The position numbers were made by a program, and so were the translations under genes. Below are positions 19,706 through 27,429 of a DNA stretch of 64,000 nucleotides, one piece after another (position 1 is the stretch's first letter; the number at the start of each line of letters is the position of its first letter). The notes below the pieces were generated by a model that did no database searches, was not told where the DNA came from, and worked only from the letters and a program-made list of their open reading frames with translations. Source of the DNA: Clostridia bacterium (lineage in GTDB: Bacteria > Bacillota > Clostridia > Oscillospirales > Acutalibacteraceae); the NCBI GenBank assembly GCA_017624735.1, contig JAGAMK010000040.1:1-64000 (forward strand), written 5' to 3'.

Positions 19706-20419
19706 ATGTTAAACAAAGAGTTATTTTATAATACAATTAAACCCTTTGATATAAGTGTAGATGAGGAAGCCTTTGCTCGCCTTGATACATTTGCAGAAAT
19801 GCTTATTGAAACTAACAAGAGCTTTAACCTTACTGCAATTAAAGAGCCCGACGATGTAACAGTTAAGCATTTTGCGGACTGTTTATCAATATTTAAATAT
19901 GTTGATATTCCTGAAAATGCAAAAATTATTGACGTTGGTACCGGTGCAGGATTTCCGGGACTTGTTTTAAAACTTTATAGACCAGATATTCAGATGACTT
20001 TTCTTGATAGCACAAAGAAAAGGCTTGGTTTCATTGAAAATGTTTTGAATGAGTGTGGAATTAAGGGTGATATTCTTCACATGAGAGCAGAAGAAGCCGC
20101 ACAACTCAGTAAATACCGAGAAAAATATGATTTTGCAACAGCACGTGCAGTAGCAGCACTCCCCGTCCTTTCAGAATATTGTTTACCATTCGTTAAAGTT
20201 GGCGGTAGCTTTGTATCAATGAAATCTGCCGAAAGTAACGAAGAAATCAGCGAGGCAAAAAAGGCTATCAATATTCTTGGTGGAAAAATAGAGGAAGATA
20301 TTTTGTTTGATTTAGTCGAAAATATGCCTCGAAGAATAATTCGCATTAAAAAAAATTCGCAAACTCCGACAAAATATCCAAGACCATCTGCACAAATCTC
20401 CAAAAAACCTTTAAAATAA
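19706..20419 (+). CDS. rsmG: 16S rRNA (guanine-N7) methyltransferase RsmG
   Basis: A 237-residue SAM-dependent methyltransferase that modifies G527 of 16S rRNA. The SAM-binding loop IDVGTGAGFPG is at about 75-85, and LTAIKEPDDVTVKHFADCL precedes it as in the family. The C-terminus is basic (PTKYPRPSAQISKKPLK), as is usual. AGAGG precedes the ATG. It keeps its canonical place after mnmG. Confidence 0.97.
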   Translation: MLNKELFYNTIKPFDISVDEEAFARLDTFAEMLIETNKSFNLTAIKEPDDVTVKHFADCLSIFKYVDIPENAKIIDVGTGAGFPGLVLKLYRPDIQMTFLDSTKKRLGFIENVLNECGIKGDILHMRAEEAAQLSKYREKYDFATARAVAALPVLSEYCLPFVKVGGSFVSMKSAESNEEISEAKKAINILGGKIEEDILFDLVENMPRRIIRIKKNSQTPTKYPRPSAQISKKPLK

Positions 20420-20529
20420 TATCAAAACCGTTGATATCCCGTCGTTTTTACACGATGGGATTTTCTTTACTTTTAAGCCTTTCAGGTGTTATTCTTATGT
20501 CAAGGACAAGCACTGCGGAGGTTTTATTT

Positions 20530-21360
20530 ATGAAGAAAAACAATCATTACAAAGTAAGAACAGAGAGTAAAATTATTCTTATTCCGCAAGGTGAAATTCT
20601 CCCAAATCCAAATCAACCAAGAAAAAGGTTTAACTACGATGAACTTGAAGGTCTTGCACAAAGTATTCGTGCCAATGGTATTTTACAGCCACTTTTAGTC
20701 AGAACTAATGAGAATGGCAAATATGAATTGGTTGCCGGAGAAAGAAGACTCCGTGCAGCAAGACTTGTAGGAATAACAAAGGTTCCTTGTATTGTAAATG
20801 AAATTTCAGAAAGTGACTCCGCAGTGTTTGCCATAATAGAGAATCTGCAAAGACAGAATCTTGATTTTTTTGAAGAGGCAGAAGCACTGGCAACACTTGT
20901 AAGCGAATATCGTATGAGTCAGGATGAACTCTGCAAGAAATTAGGAAAAGCACAATCAACACTTTCAAATAAATTAAGACTTTTAAAGCTCAGCGAAGAA
21001 ATGAGATATAAAATATCCCGTGCAGGCTTAAGTGAGCGTCATGCAAGAGCTTTACTTTCGTTAGAAGATGAAGTCCAACGAGCAAGAGCACTTTCAATAA
21101 TTATTGACCGTCATCTAACGGTAAATGAGAGTGAAACGCTTATAGAACAGATGCTCCGTAAAAACGAAGCACCAAAAAGACAAATACTTAAAGGTTTTAA
21201 AGATATAAGAATATTTATAAATACTCTTAACAATGCTGTTGATACAATTCGTCGAGCAGGAATTGATGCAGATTCTGTAAAAACAGAAACTGACGAATAT
21301 GTTGAATATATTGTAAGAATTCCAAAGCTTGAAGACAGACCAATGGCGAGCAACCAATAA
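20530..21360 (+). CDS. ParB/Noc-family nucleoid protein (first ParB paralogue)
   Basis: A 276-residue ParB-type DNA-binding protein. The N-terminal CTPase-type domain contains PNPNQPRKRF and the GERRLRAA box; the central helix-turn-helix includes KLGKAQSTLSNKLRLLKLS. I chose ATG 20530, with CGGAGG 8 nt upstream; the open frame extends 33 codons further but that part looks like read-through. Its place between rsmG and parA is that of noc in Bacillus, the nucleoid occlusion factor. Whether it binds parS or a Noc site is unknown. Confidence 0.88.
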   Translation: MKKNNHYKVRTESKIILIPQGEILPNPNQPRKRFNYDELEGLAQSIRANGILQPLLVRTNENGKYELVAGERRLRAARLVGITKVPCIVNEISESDSAVFAIIENLQRQNLDFFEEAEALATLVSEYRMSQDELCKKLGKAQSTLSNKLRLLKLSEEMRYKISRAGLSERHARALLSLEDEVQRARALSIIIDRHLTVNESETLIEQMLRKNEAPKRQILKGFKDIRIFINTLNNAVDTIRRAGIDADSVKTETDEYVEYIVRIPKLEDRPMASNQ

Positions 21361-21370
21361 TTATAATGAT

Positions 21371-21487
21371 AAAACCACTCTTATCCCCCGATATTGAGTG
21401 ATTTTATAAAAGTGGCGAAAGCCACTCCATATCCTTCTCTTTCACACCCCACATCCACAGCGAAAGGCTCCCGAAAGGGAGTCTTTT
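21371..21487 (+). terminator. Three hairpins after the Noc-like gene
   Basis: The first pairs AAAAxCACTC (from 21371) with GAGTGxTTTT. The second is AGTGGC-GAAA-GCCACT (21411-21426). The third is AAAGGCTCCC-GAAA-GGGAGTCTTT (21463-21487). The last two have GNRA tetraloops. Long U-tracts are lacking, so together they may terminate weakly or protect the 3' end. This fills the 299-bp gap before parA together with the parS and promoter. Confidence 0.55.
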
Positions 21488-21506
21488 GCTGTTATAAGTG
21501 GAAAAT

Positions 21507-21522
21507 TGTTTCACGTGAAACA
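21507..21522. promoter_or_regulatory. parS centromere site upstream of parA
   Basis: A second perfect TGTTTCACGTGAAACA palindrome, lying 150 bp before parA. With the site in mnmG it makes a pair about 2.3 kb apart close to the origin. Confidence 0.95.
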
Positions 21523-21569
21523 AAAAAACAAGTAAATTTTGCAAAATTGTAAAAAATGTTGATTTCCAC

Positions 21570-21598
21570 TTTAAATTTTTAAAAAGATGTGATATACT
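21570..21598 (+). promoter_or_regulatory. Probable extended -10 promoter of parA-parB-serS
   Basis: TATACT (21593-21598) is preceded by TG and one base, giving an extended -10. A weak -35, TTTAAA (21570-21575), lies 17 bp upstream. The parS at 21507 lies about 50 bp further up, so ParB spreading could affect this promoter. Confidence 0.5.
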
Positions 21599-21659
21599 TA
21601 TGTAAAATTGGGTAATAGGGTGATAAAAATGCCCTTTTTACTGTTTCGGAGTGGGATTT

Positions 21660-22427
21660 TTGGCAAAGGTTGTTTCAATAATTAACCAAAAAGGCGGTGT
21701 GGGTAAAACTACAACTGCCGTAAGCCTTGCAGCAGCAGTTGGTGCAAAGGGGCATAAGGTTTTACTTGCAGACATTGACCCACAGGGTAACTCTACAAGT
21801 GGTTTTGGTATAAATAAAAGAAAAATAGTTCATTCTTCTTATGATATCCTTGTTAAAGATATCAACGCTAACGATGCAGTTGTCACAACAAGATTTAAAA
21901 ACGTTGATATTATTCCTGCAGACCTCAATCTTGCAGGTGCAGAAGTTGAACTTATCGCAATTGAAAAAAGAGAAAGTCGTTTAAAGATGGCTGTTGCACA
22001 ACTTTGGGACAAGTATGATTATATTTTCTTTGACTGTCCCCCATCTCTTGGACTTATAACTATCAACGCGTTGACAGCGTCAGATACATTTTTAGTGCCT
22101 GTGCAGTGCGAATTCTATGCGCTTGAAGGACTTGCACAGCTTATGGCAACAGTTCGTCAGGTTAAAAGGCTTTATAATCCACATATTGAACTTGAAGGCG
22201 TTTTACAGACAATGTATGACGGCAGACTTAACCTTACACAACAGGTTGTAACGGAAATTAAGAAATTCTTTCCTAATAAGGTCTATAAAACAACAATTCC
22301 AAGAAACGTAAGACTTTCAGAGGCTCCTTCATTCGGTGAGCCGATTATGTATTATGATAAGAATTCCAAGGGTGCAGTCGCTTATAACGATTTTGCAGAG
22401 GAATTTTTAGCACAGCAAAAGCGATGA
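21660..22427 (+). CDS. parA: Chromosome partitioning ATPase ParA/Soj
   Basis: A 255-residue deviant Walker ATPase starting MAKVVSIINQKGGVGKTTTA, with KGGVGKT at residues 11-17 and the FFDCPPSLG segment that holds Walker B. It works with ParB and parS in origin segregation and in Bacillus also controls DnaA. I chose TTG 21660, with CGGAG 8 nt upstream; a GTG at 21651 lies within that ribosome site. parB follows 9 bp later. Confidence 0.96.
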   Translation: MAKVVSIINQKGGVGKTTTAVSLAAAVGAKGHKVLLADIDPQGNSTSGFGINKRKIVHSSYDILVKDINANDAVVTTRFKNVDIIPADLNLAGAEVELIAIEKRESRLKMAVAQLWDKYDYIFFDCPPSLGLITINALTASDTFLVPVQCEFYALEGLAQLMATVRQVKRLYNPHIELEGVLQTMYDGRLNLTQQVVTEIKKFFPNKVYKTTIPRNVRLSEAPSFGEPIMYYDKNSKGAVAYNDFAEEFLAQQKR

Positions 22428-22436
22428 GGTGAGAAA

Positions 22437-23297
22437 ATGGCAAAAAAGGGCGGATTGGGCAGAGGTATGGATGCTCTTTTCCTTGATAACTCGGCAACAG
22501 AGAACGAAAACTCTGCTACAATGCTCAGCATCAACGAGGTTGAACCTAACAGAAATCAGCCTAGAAAAAACTTTAGCGAAAAAGGTTTAGAAGAACTTGC
22601 AAAAAGCATTGAGCAAAATGGTATTATTCAGCCAATTCTCGTAAGACCAATGTCCGATGGTAGTTATCAGCTTATCGCAGGTGAACGTCGTTGGCGTGCA
22701 GCACGTATGGCGGGACTTCACGAAGTACCAGTCACAATACGCGAAATGACAGACGAAGAAGCAAGCGTATTTGCTCTTATCGAAAATCTTCAGAGAGAAG
22801 ATTTGAACCCTGTTGAAGAGGCAGAAGGACTAAAATCTTTAATTGAAACTTATGGATTTACTCAGGAAGAGGCTGCTGATAAGGTTGGCAAATCACGTAC
22901 AGCAGTTACGAATACATTAAGATTATTAAAACTCCCCTCACCTGTATTACAGATGCTCGGTGACGGAAAAATTTCCGCAGGACATGCTCGTGCGTTGTTA
23001 GGACTTGACGAAGAAAAAGAGATGCTGAGAATAGCAGAAACTACGGTTGCTCAGGAATTATCTGTTCGTCAGGTTGAAAAAATGGTCAAATACGCTAATC
23101 AGGGTGAAAAAGCAAAACCTAAAAAGCGTGATAAAAAAAGAGATAAATATTACGACGAGGTTGAGATTGCTCTTACCAATGTCCTTGGCAGAAAGGTAAA
23201 AATTTACTTATCGCCTAACGGAAACAAGGGAACTCTCGAATTTGAGTTCTTTGGAAAAGAAGATTTGACCAAACTCGCAAAAGAATTGGATAAATAA
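22437..23297 (+). CDS. parB: Chromosome partitioning protein ParB/Spo0J
   Basis: A 286-residue centromere-binding protein. It starts with KKGGLGRGMDALF, a short N-terminal segment that contacts ParA, followed by NRNQPRKNF, GERRWRAARM (CTP/CDP-binding box), ENLQRED, and a helix-turn-helix with KVGKSRTAVTNTLRLLKLP. A basic stretch (KAKPKKRDKKRDK) precedes the C-terminal dimerisation region. It should bind the two parS sites. The GGTGAG site and 9-bp gap show coupling to parA. Confidence 0.96.
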   Translation: MAKKGGLGRGMDALFLDNSATENENSATMLSINEVEPNRNQPRKNFSEKGLEELAKSIEQNGIIQPILVRPMSDGSYQLIAGERRWRAARMAGLHEVPVTIREMTDEEASVFALIENLQREDLNPVEEAEGLKSLIETYGFTQEEAADKVGKSRTAVTNTLRLLKLPSPVLQMLGDGKISAGHARALLGLDEEKEMLRIAETTVAQELSVRQVEKMVKYANQGEKAKPKKRDKKRDKYYDEVEIALTNVLGRKVKIYLSPNGNKGTLEFEFFGKEDLTKLAKELDK

Positions 23298-23308
23298 GGT
23301 GAGAAAAA

Positions 23309-24589
23309 ATGCTTGATATTAAATTTTTAAGAACCAACCCCGATGTGGTTAAGGAAAACATCAAAAAGAAATTCCAGGATGAAAAACTTCCTTTGGTTGA
23401 TAAGGTAATTGAACTTGATGCTGAATACAGAGCAGCAAAAGGCAGAGGCGACGAGCTCCGTGCACTCCGTAACTCTGTAAGTAAAGAAATCGGCGGACTT
23501 ATGGCACAGGGCAAACGTGACGAAGCAGAGGTTGTTAAGCAGAAGGTTAAGGATATGGCTGACGAACTTGCTGCTTTGCAGGTTAAAGAGGGCGAATTAG
23601 AGGCAGAAATCAGAAAGATTATGCTTATTATCCCTAACATTATCGACGACAGCGTTCCAATTGGTAAGGACGACAGCGAGAATGTTGAAATTCAGCGTTA
23701 TGGTGACCCTGTAACACCTGATTTTGAAGTTCCATATCACGTTGATATTATGGAAAGCCTTAACGGTATTGATTTAGATAGCGCAAGAAAGACAAGCGGT
23801 AATGGTTTTTATTATCTCTGTGGCGATATTGCAAGACTTCATTCAGCAATTCTCTCTTATGCAAGAGATTTTATGATTGACCGCGGCTTTACTTACTATA
23901 TTCCACCATTTATGATTCGCAGCGACGTTGTAACAGGCGTTATGAGTTTCGCAGAAATGGAAAATATGATGTATAAGATTGAGGGCGAAGACCTTTATCT
24001 TATTGGCACAAGTGAACATTCAATGATTGGTAAGTTTATTGATACATTTACTCCTGAAAACGAACTTCCAAAAACACTTACAAGCTACTCCCCTTGCTTT
24101 AGAAAAGAAGTTGGTGCTCACGGTATTGAAGAACGTGGTGTTTACAGAATCCATCAGTTTGAAAAGCAGGAAATGATTGTTGTTTGCAAGCCTGAAGACA
24201 GCATGAAGTGGTACGATGTACTCTGGCAAAATTCGGTTGATTTCTTCCGTTCACTTGATATTCCGGTAAGAACACTTGAATGTTGTTCGGGCGATTTGGC
24301 AGACTTAAAGGTTAAGAGCTGTGACGTTGAGGCTTGGAGTCCACGTCAGCAGAAATATTTCGAGGTAGGCTCTTGTTCAAACCTCGGTGATGCACAGGCA
24401 AGACGTCTTGGCATCAGAATTAAGGGTAAGGACGGCAACTATTTTGCACATACACTTAATAATACAGTAGTTGCTCCTCCAAGAATGTTGATTGCATTCC
24501 TTGAAAACAATCTTAATGCAGACGGAAGCATCAATATTCCAAAGCCATTACAGATGTATATGGGTGGAAAGACAAAAATTGAGAAATAA
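23309..24589 (+). CDS. serS: Seryl-tRNA synthetase
   Basis: A 426-residue class II synthetase charging tRNA-Ser. The N-terminal coiled-coil arm (about 30-105) is followed by the catalytic core. Motif 2 reads FRKEVGAHGIEERGVYRIHQF, and motif 3 lies near NNTVVAPPRMLIAFLENN. The GAHGIEERG loop differs from the GRDTRG form common in bacteria. To my recollection it resembles the archaeal-type or second-copy bacterial SerRS. It starts 11 bp after parB in the same operon. Confidence 0.96.
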   Translation: MLDIKFLRTNPDVVKENIKKKFQDEKLPLVDKVIELDAEYRAAKGRGDELRALRNSVSKEIGGLMAQGKRDEAEVVKQKVKDMADELAALQVKEGELEAEIRKIMLIIPNIIDDSVPIGKDDSENVEIQRYGDPVTPDFEVPYHVDIMESLNGIDLDSARKTSGNGFYYLCGDIARLHSAILSYARDFMIDRGFTYYIPPFMIRSDVVTGVMSFAEMENMMYKIEGEDLYLIGTSEHSMIGKFIDTFTPENELPKTLTSYSPCFRKEVGAHGIEERGVYRIHQFEKQEMIVVCKPEDSMKWYDVLWQNSVDFFRSLDIPVRTLECCSGDLADLKVKSCDVEAWSPRQQKYFEVGSCSNLGDAQARRLGIRIKGKDGNYFAHTLNNTVVAPPRMLIAFLENNLNADGSINIPKPLQMYMGGKTKIEK

Positions 24590-24617
24590 TTTATTTCTCT
24601 GAGAGGGATATATAAAA

Positions 24618-25757
24618 ATGAATAAGACAATTGTTAAAATAGTGAGCATTGTAATGGTGCTGACTCTTATGCTTTGTACTTTTGCAGGTTGTGGCGGAAA
24701 CGAAGACCAATATGAGCAAGACCCAAACTTTGTGCCACAGACAACAGAACCAATAACAGAGCCAACAGAGCAAATTCCTGAGAAAATGAATCCGCTTACA
24801 GGCAAACTTGACTTGTCAGAGAATGCTCTGGGAACAAGACCAATTGCTGTAATGGTTGAAAATCAGCCGGCAGCAAGACCACAATGGGGTATCACCTCAC
24901 CTGACCTTATAATTGAAGGTTTGGTTGAAGGTGGCGTAACAAGAATGATGTGGGTTTATGCTGATAGCAGTAAAATTCCTGATAAAATCGGGCCTGTAAG
25001 AAGTGCACGTCACGACTTTGTTGAACTTGCAGCAGGAATGAATGCAATATATACTCATTGGGGTGGCTCAGATGGTAAAACCCTTGGTAAGTATATGGCA
25101 TATCAGGCTATAGATAAATTTGATGTTGATAATATCGACGGAACAAAATATGAAAACACATATTTCTTCCGTGACACAACAAGGTCAGTATCATTAGAGC
25201 ACAGAGGATATACAACAAAATCTGCACTTCAGAAAGCTATTAAGAATTTGGGTTATTCAACAAAGCAGACAGTTGAAGACTGGGTACCATATAATGTTGC
25301 AGTTGAAGGTGGAAAAATTCCTTGGAATGATAGCGAAACAGATTCAGGTCCATGCTCGGCAATCAAAGTTACGTATTCAGGCAGTTATGTTTACACCTTT
25401 GAATATAATACAAATGATAAATTGTATTATAGCAAGTTAAATGGAAAACAGGTTACGGATGGTAATAATAAAGAACCATTAACATTTAAAAATGCGATTT
25501 TCATTTATGTACCTGTTGAGAGTATGAATACGGAAAAAGGTCATGTAGATTGGAAATTTGATGCCAAGGACATTGATAACAAAGGCTTTTATGTTGTTGA
25601 AGGTACAGGACAGAGAATTTCATGGAAATACGATGAAAAAACATGTTCACTTAAATTCTATGATTTCAATAATTCCCCATTGACAGTACATACTGGTAAT
25701 GTCTATATTGGTATAGTACCAATTAGTAACAGAGATTTAACAGCGGTAACAAGATAA
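24618..25757 (+). CDS. DUF3048 (YerB-like) lipoprotein
   Basis: A 379-residue secreted protein. The signal peptide ends in a lipobox-like TFAGC, with Cys25 as the likely lipidated residue, followed by an acidic, Thr-rich linker. The body matches the DUF3048 family (Bacillus YerB), with segments such as RPIAVMVENQPAARPQWG and GPVRSARHDFVELA. The function of the family is not established. It follows serS by 28 bp. Confidence 0.85.
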   Translation: MNKTIVKIVSIVMVLTLMLCTFAGCGGNEDQYEQDPNFVPQTTEPITEPTEQIPEKMNPLTGKLDLSENALGTRPIAVMVENQPAARPQWGITSPDLIIEGLVEGGVTRMMWVYADSSKIPDKIGPVRSARHDFVELAAGMNAIYTHWGGSDGKTLGKYMAYQAIDKFDVDNIDGTKYENTYFFRDTTRSVSLEHRGYTTKSALQKAIKNLGYSTKQTVEDWVPYNVAVEGGKIPWNDSETDSGPCSAIKVTYSGSYVYTFEYNTNDKLYYSKLNGKQVTDGNNKEPLTFKNAIFIYVPVESMNTEKGHVDWKFDAKDIDNKGFYVVEGTGQRISWKYDEKTCSLKFYDFNNSPLTVHTGNVYIGIVPISNRDLTAVTR

Positions 25758-25780
25758 AAGTAAAAAAAGGAGTAATTATT

Positions 25781-26536
25781 ATGAGCAAAAAAATTATTGC
25801 AGTTGCACTCGCATTAGTTTGTATTGCAACAGTTTTTACAGCATGCCAACAGAAACTTGACATCTATAAAATCGGTGGTAACGATGTTGCAGTTTTGACA
25901 AATGCAGACGGAAATGTAGTTATTGACGATGAGAACAGACTTTGTGCTATTGTTACAGACCGTCAGGGTGAAATTGTAACATATGAGAACAAGGAACCTC
26001 AGACATATTGGATTACACTTGAAAATTCTTTCGTAGCTGACAATACAGTTTATACACCTGTATTTGTTATGAAAGGTCTTGATGGTTGGGAATTTAATGC
26101 TATCGGCTCAATGGATAAGAAAAAGACAAGTGGTCAGTGCCAGATTACATGTTCACTTATTATGGCAAAGGGTTATGAAGATAAGAGCCTTGACGAATAT
26201 CTTGCATATCGTGATGAGCTTAATTTAGAAGCAAAAGCACTCTACGAAAAAGAAAACTACAAAATTTCTGTTGAAAAGAAAGCTGTCGAAGCAACTGCAG
26301 ATAAAATTCCAATGATTTATTACAAGGAAATCATTTATAATCCTGATGGTACATACGCAAACTACAGCGAAAGCGTATATTTCCAGTATGGTAAAACAAC
26401 TGATAAGTATTGCGTTCAGTACAAGTCTGCTAATGGTGTAGGTCATGACGATAATTTTGATTTCCTCGAGTTTGTGGACAACAATTTCACAGTAAGACCT
26501 GAAAAAGAAGAAACATCATCAACAGAAGCAAAATAA
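25781..26536 (+). CDS. Predicted lipoprotein of unknown function
   Basis: A 251-residue protein with an N-terminal hydrophobic signal ending in FTAC, a likely lipobox with Cys at about 22. The mature part is acidic and beta-rich in appearance, with no motif I recognise. It ends in a Glu/Ser/Thr-rich tail. It lies 23 bp after the DUF3048 gene with an AGGAG site, so both lipoproteins are probably co-transcribed and act at the cell surface. A terminator follows. Confidence 0.75.
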   Translation: MSKKIIAVALALVCIATVFTACQQKLDIYKIGGNDVAVLTNADGNVVIDDENRLCAIVTDRQGEIVTYENKEPQTYWITLENSFVADNTVYTPVFVMKGLDGWEFNAIGSMDKKKTSGQCQITCSLIMAKGYEDKSLDEYLAYRDELNLEAKALYEKENYKISVEKKAVEATADKIPMIYYKEIIYNPDGTYANYSESVYFQYGKTTDKYCVQYKSANGVGHDDNFDFLEFVDNNFTVRPEKEETSSTEAK

Positions 26537-26554
26537 TATTATAATATGTTTATT

Positions 26555-26587
26555 AAAAACTGTCTGATTTAAAATCAGGCAGTTTTT
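26555..26587 (+). terminator. Rho-independent terminator after the lipoprotein operon
   Basis: AAAAACTG-T-CTGAT pairs with ATCAG-G-CAGTTTTT around a short A/T loop, ending in TTTTTTG. It closes the run that begins at parA. Confidence 0.88.
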
Positions 26588-26640
26588 TGTTGTTTTTATA
26601 AAATGTATTTGTCGAACAGAAAAGAAAACTAATTTGGTAA

Positions 26641-26726
26641 GTCATTTGGAGCAAAGCGAAGAATCTCTATCGGTTGGCATATTAACTATGGTAGAGATTC
26701 TTCGTCACTGCGTTCCTCAGAATGAC
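26641..26726. repeat. REP-like palindromic repeat, family A, copy 3
   Basis: GTCATTTGGAGCAAAGCGAAG at one end and CCTCAGAATGAC at the other, with inner arms GAATCTCTA and TAGAGATTC. It lies about 50 bp past a terminator and has a longer spacer than the other copies. Confidence 0.85.
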
Positions 26727-27045
26727 AAACCAATTTGTCATTCCGATACCTCCTAATTTGTTAAATATGTATTGTCTTCCACATTTTGTCCAAAGGAAAA
26801 TTGCAAGTCACAACATATAGTGGTTGTTAAAAAAATATCAAAGATAATCAACTAAACGAACAAAAAGTGTTCAATAACTCCCCTGCTTTTGCATTTTATT
26901 AAACGCAGTGTCTAATAAGTAGATAAAAATTAAGTTTTATGCAATTTGTAAAAATTTTCTTTTGTTGAATTGCACAAATTAACTAAATATTTATTAGAAA
27001 AAATGCAAAAAAGTGAAAAATTTATAAAATTTTTTAAATTTACTA
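26727..27045. other. Gene-free A+T-rich stretch before the leader promoter
   Basis: I see no credible gene here. AGTGTCTAAT occurs at 26907-26916 and again at 27108-27117 inside the leader RNA. GACAAA/TTTGTC forms a small inverted repeat next to the family A element. The last 100 bases are almost pure A and T, which would suit an UP-element-like region for the strong promoter that follows. Confidence 0.4.
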
Positions 27046-27074
27046 TTGATATCCAAGGAAAAACTTTGTATAAT
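27046..27074 (+). promoter_or_regulatory. Sigma-A promoter of the structured leader and large secreted protein
   Basis: TTGATA (27046-27051), 17-bp spacer, TATAAT (27069-27074). Transcription should begin near 27081, immediately at the first helix of the leader. A long A/T tract lies upstream. Confidence 0.85.
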
Positions 27075-27081
27075 GAGTATA

Positions 27082-27354
27082 ACCATAGGAATGGTGTAAT
27101 GGGGCGAAGTGTCTAATTTTTTAAATTTGACATTTCTAGCACCAGAAAAGATACACATCCTAAGGTAATAACTCGGGTGTGTATCATCAGTCTTCCGCCG
27201 GCTTTCTTTTGGTGTAAATTAAGCGGAAGCGGTGTGAAGGCGGTCCGGGTATTTAGAGCGCTTTTGTCGAACTCTGCCGAATGCAGGATGTAGTTGCACG
27301 GCATGGTCAGAGAGTGAGTGATTGATGCTCTCTTATCGCCTCTCCCGTGGCGAT
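27082..27354 (+). ncRNA. Densely structured, ORF-free 5' leader or non-coding RNA
   Basis: The roughly 350-nt region between the promoter and the ATG at 27430 has clear local helices: ACCAT/ATGGT (27082-27095); AGTGTC/GACATT (27108-27134); GATACACA/TGTGTATC (27150-27185); CTTCCGC/GCGGAAG (27192-27229); TGCCG plus TGCA with TGCA plus CGGCA (27275-27303); AGAGAG/CTCTCT (27309-27333); ATCGCC/GGCGAT (27335-27354). CCGCC (27195-27199) can also pair with GGCGG (27239-27243), which competes with the fourth helix. Its G+C content is well above the flanks. I could not match it to tmRNA, 6S, SRP, RNase P, T-box or the riboswitch classes I know. It may control or stabilise the next gene, or be a separate RNA. 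Confidence 0.6.
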
Positions 27355-27429
27355 GTAAAAACAGTTATGGGGAACTATTTACTTGCATATATAATATGTA
27401 TGCAAAATTTAATAGGAGGAAAAATAATT

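Noticed and set aside
20431..20529. N-terminal extension of the Noc-like protein
   Set aside because: The extension is hydrophobic and unlike ParB proteins; CGGAGG sits correctly before ATG 20530.
27082..27354. Known RNA such as tmRNA, 6S, RNase P, T-box or c-di-GMP riboswitch
   Set aside because: Hallmark sequences of these classes are missing; left as unknown.
27322..27429. 36-codon extension of the giant protein into the leader
   Set aside because: It overlaps RNA helices and would put the signal peptide inside the protein.
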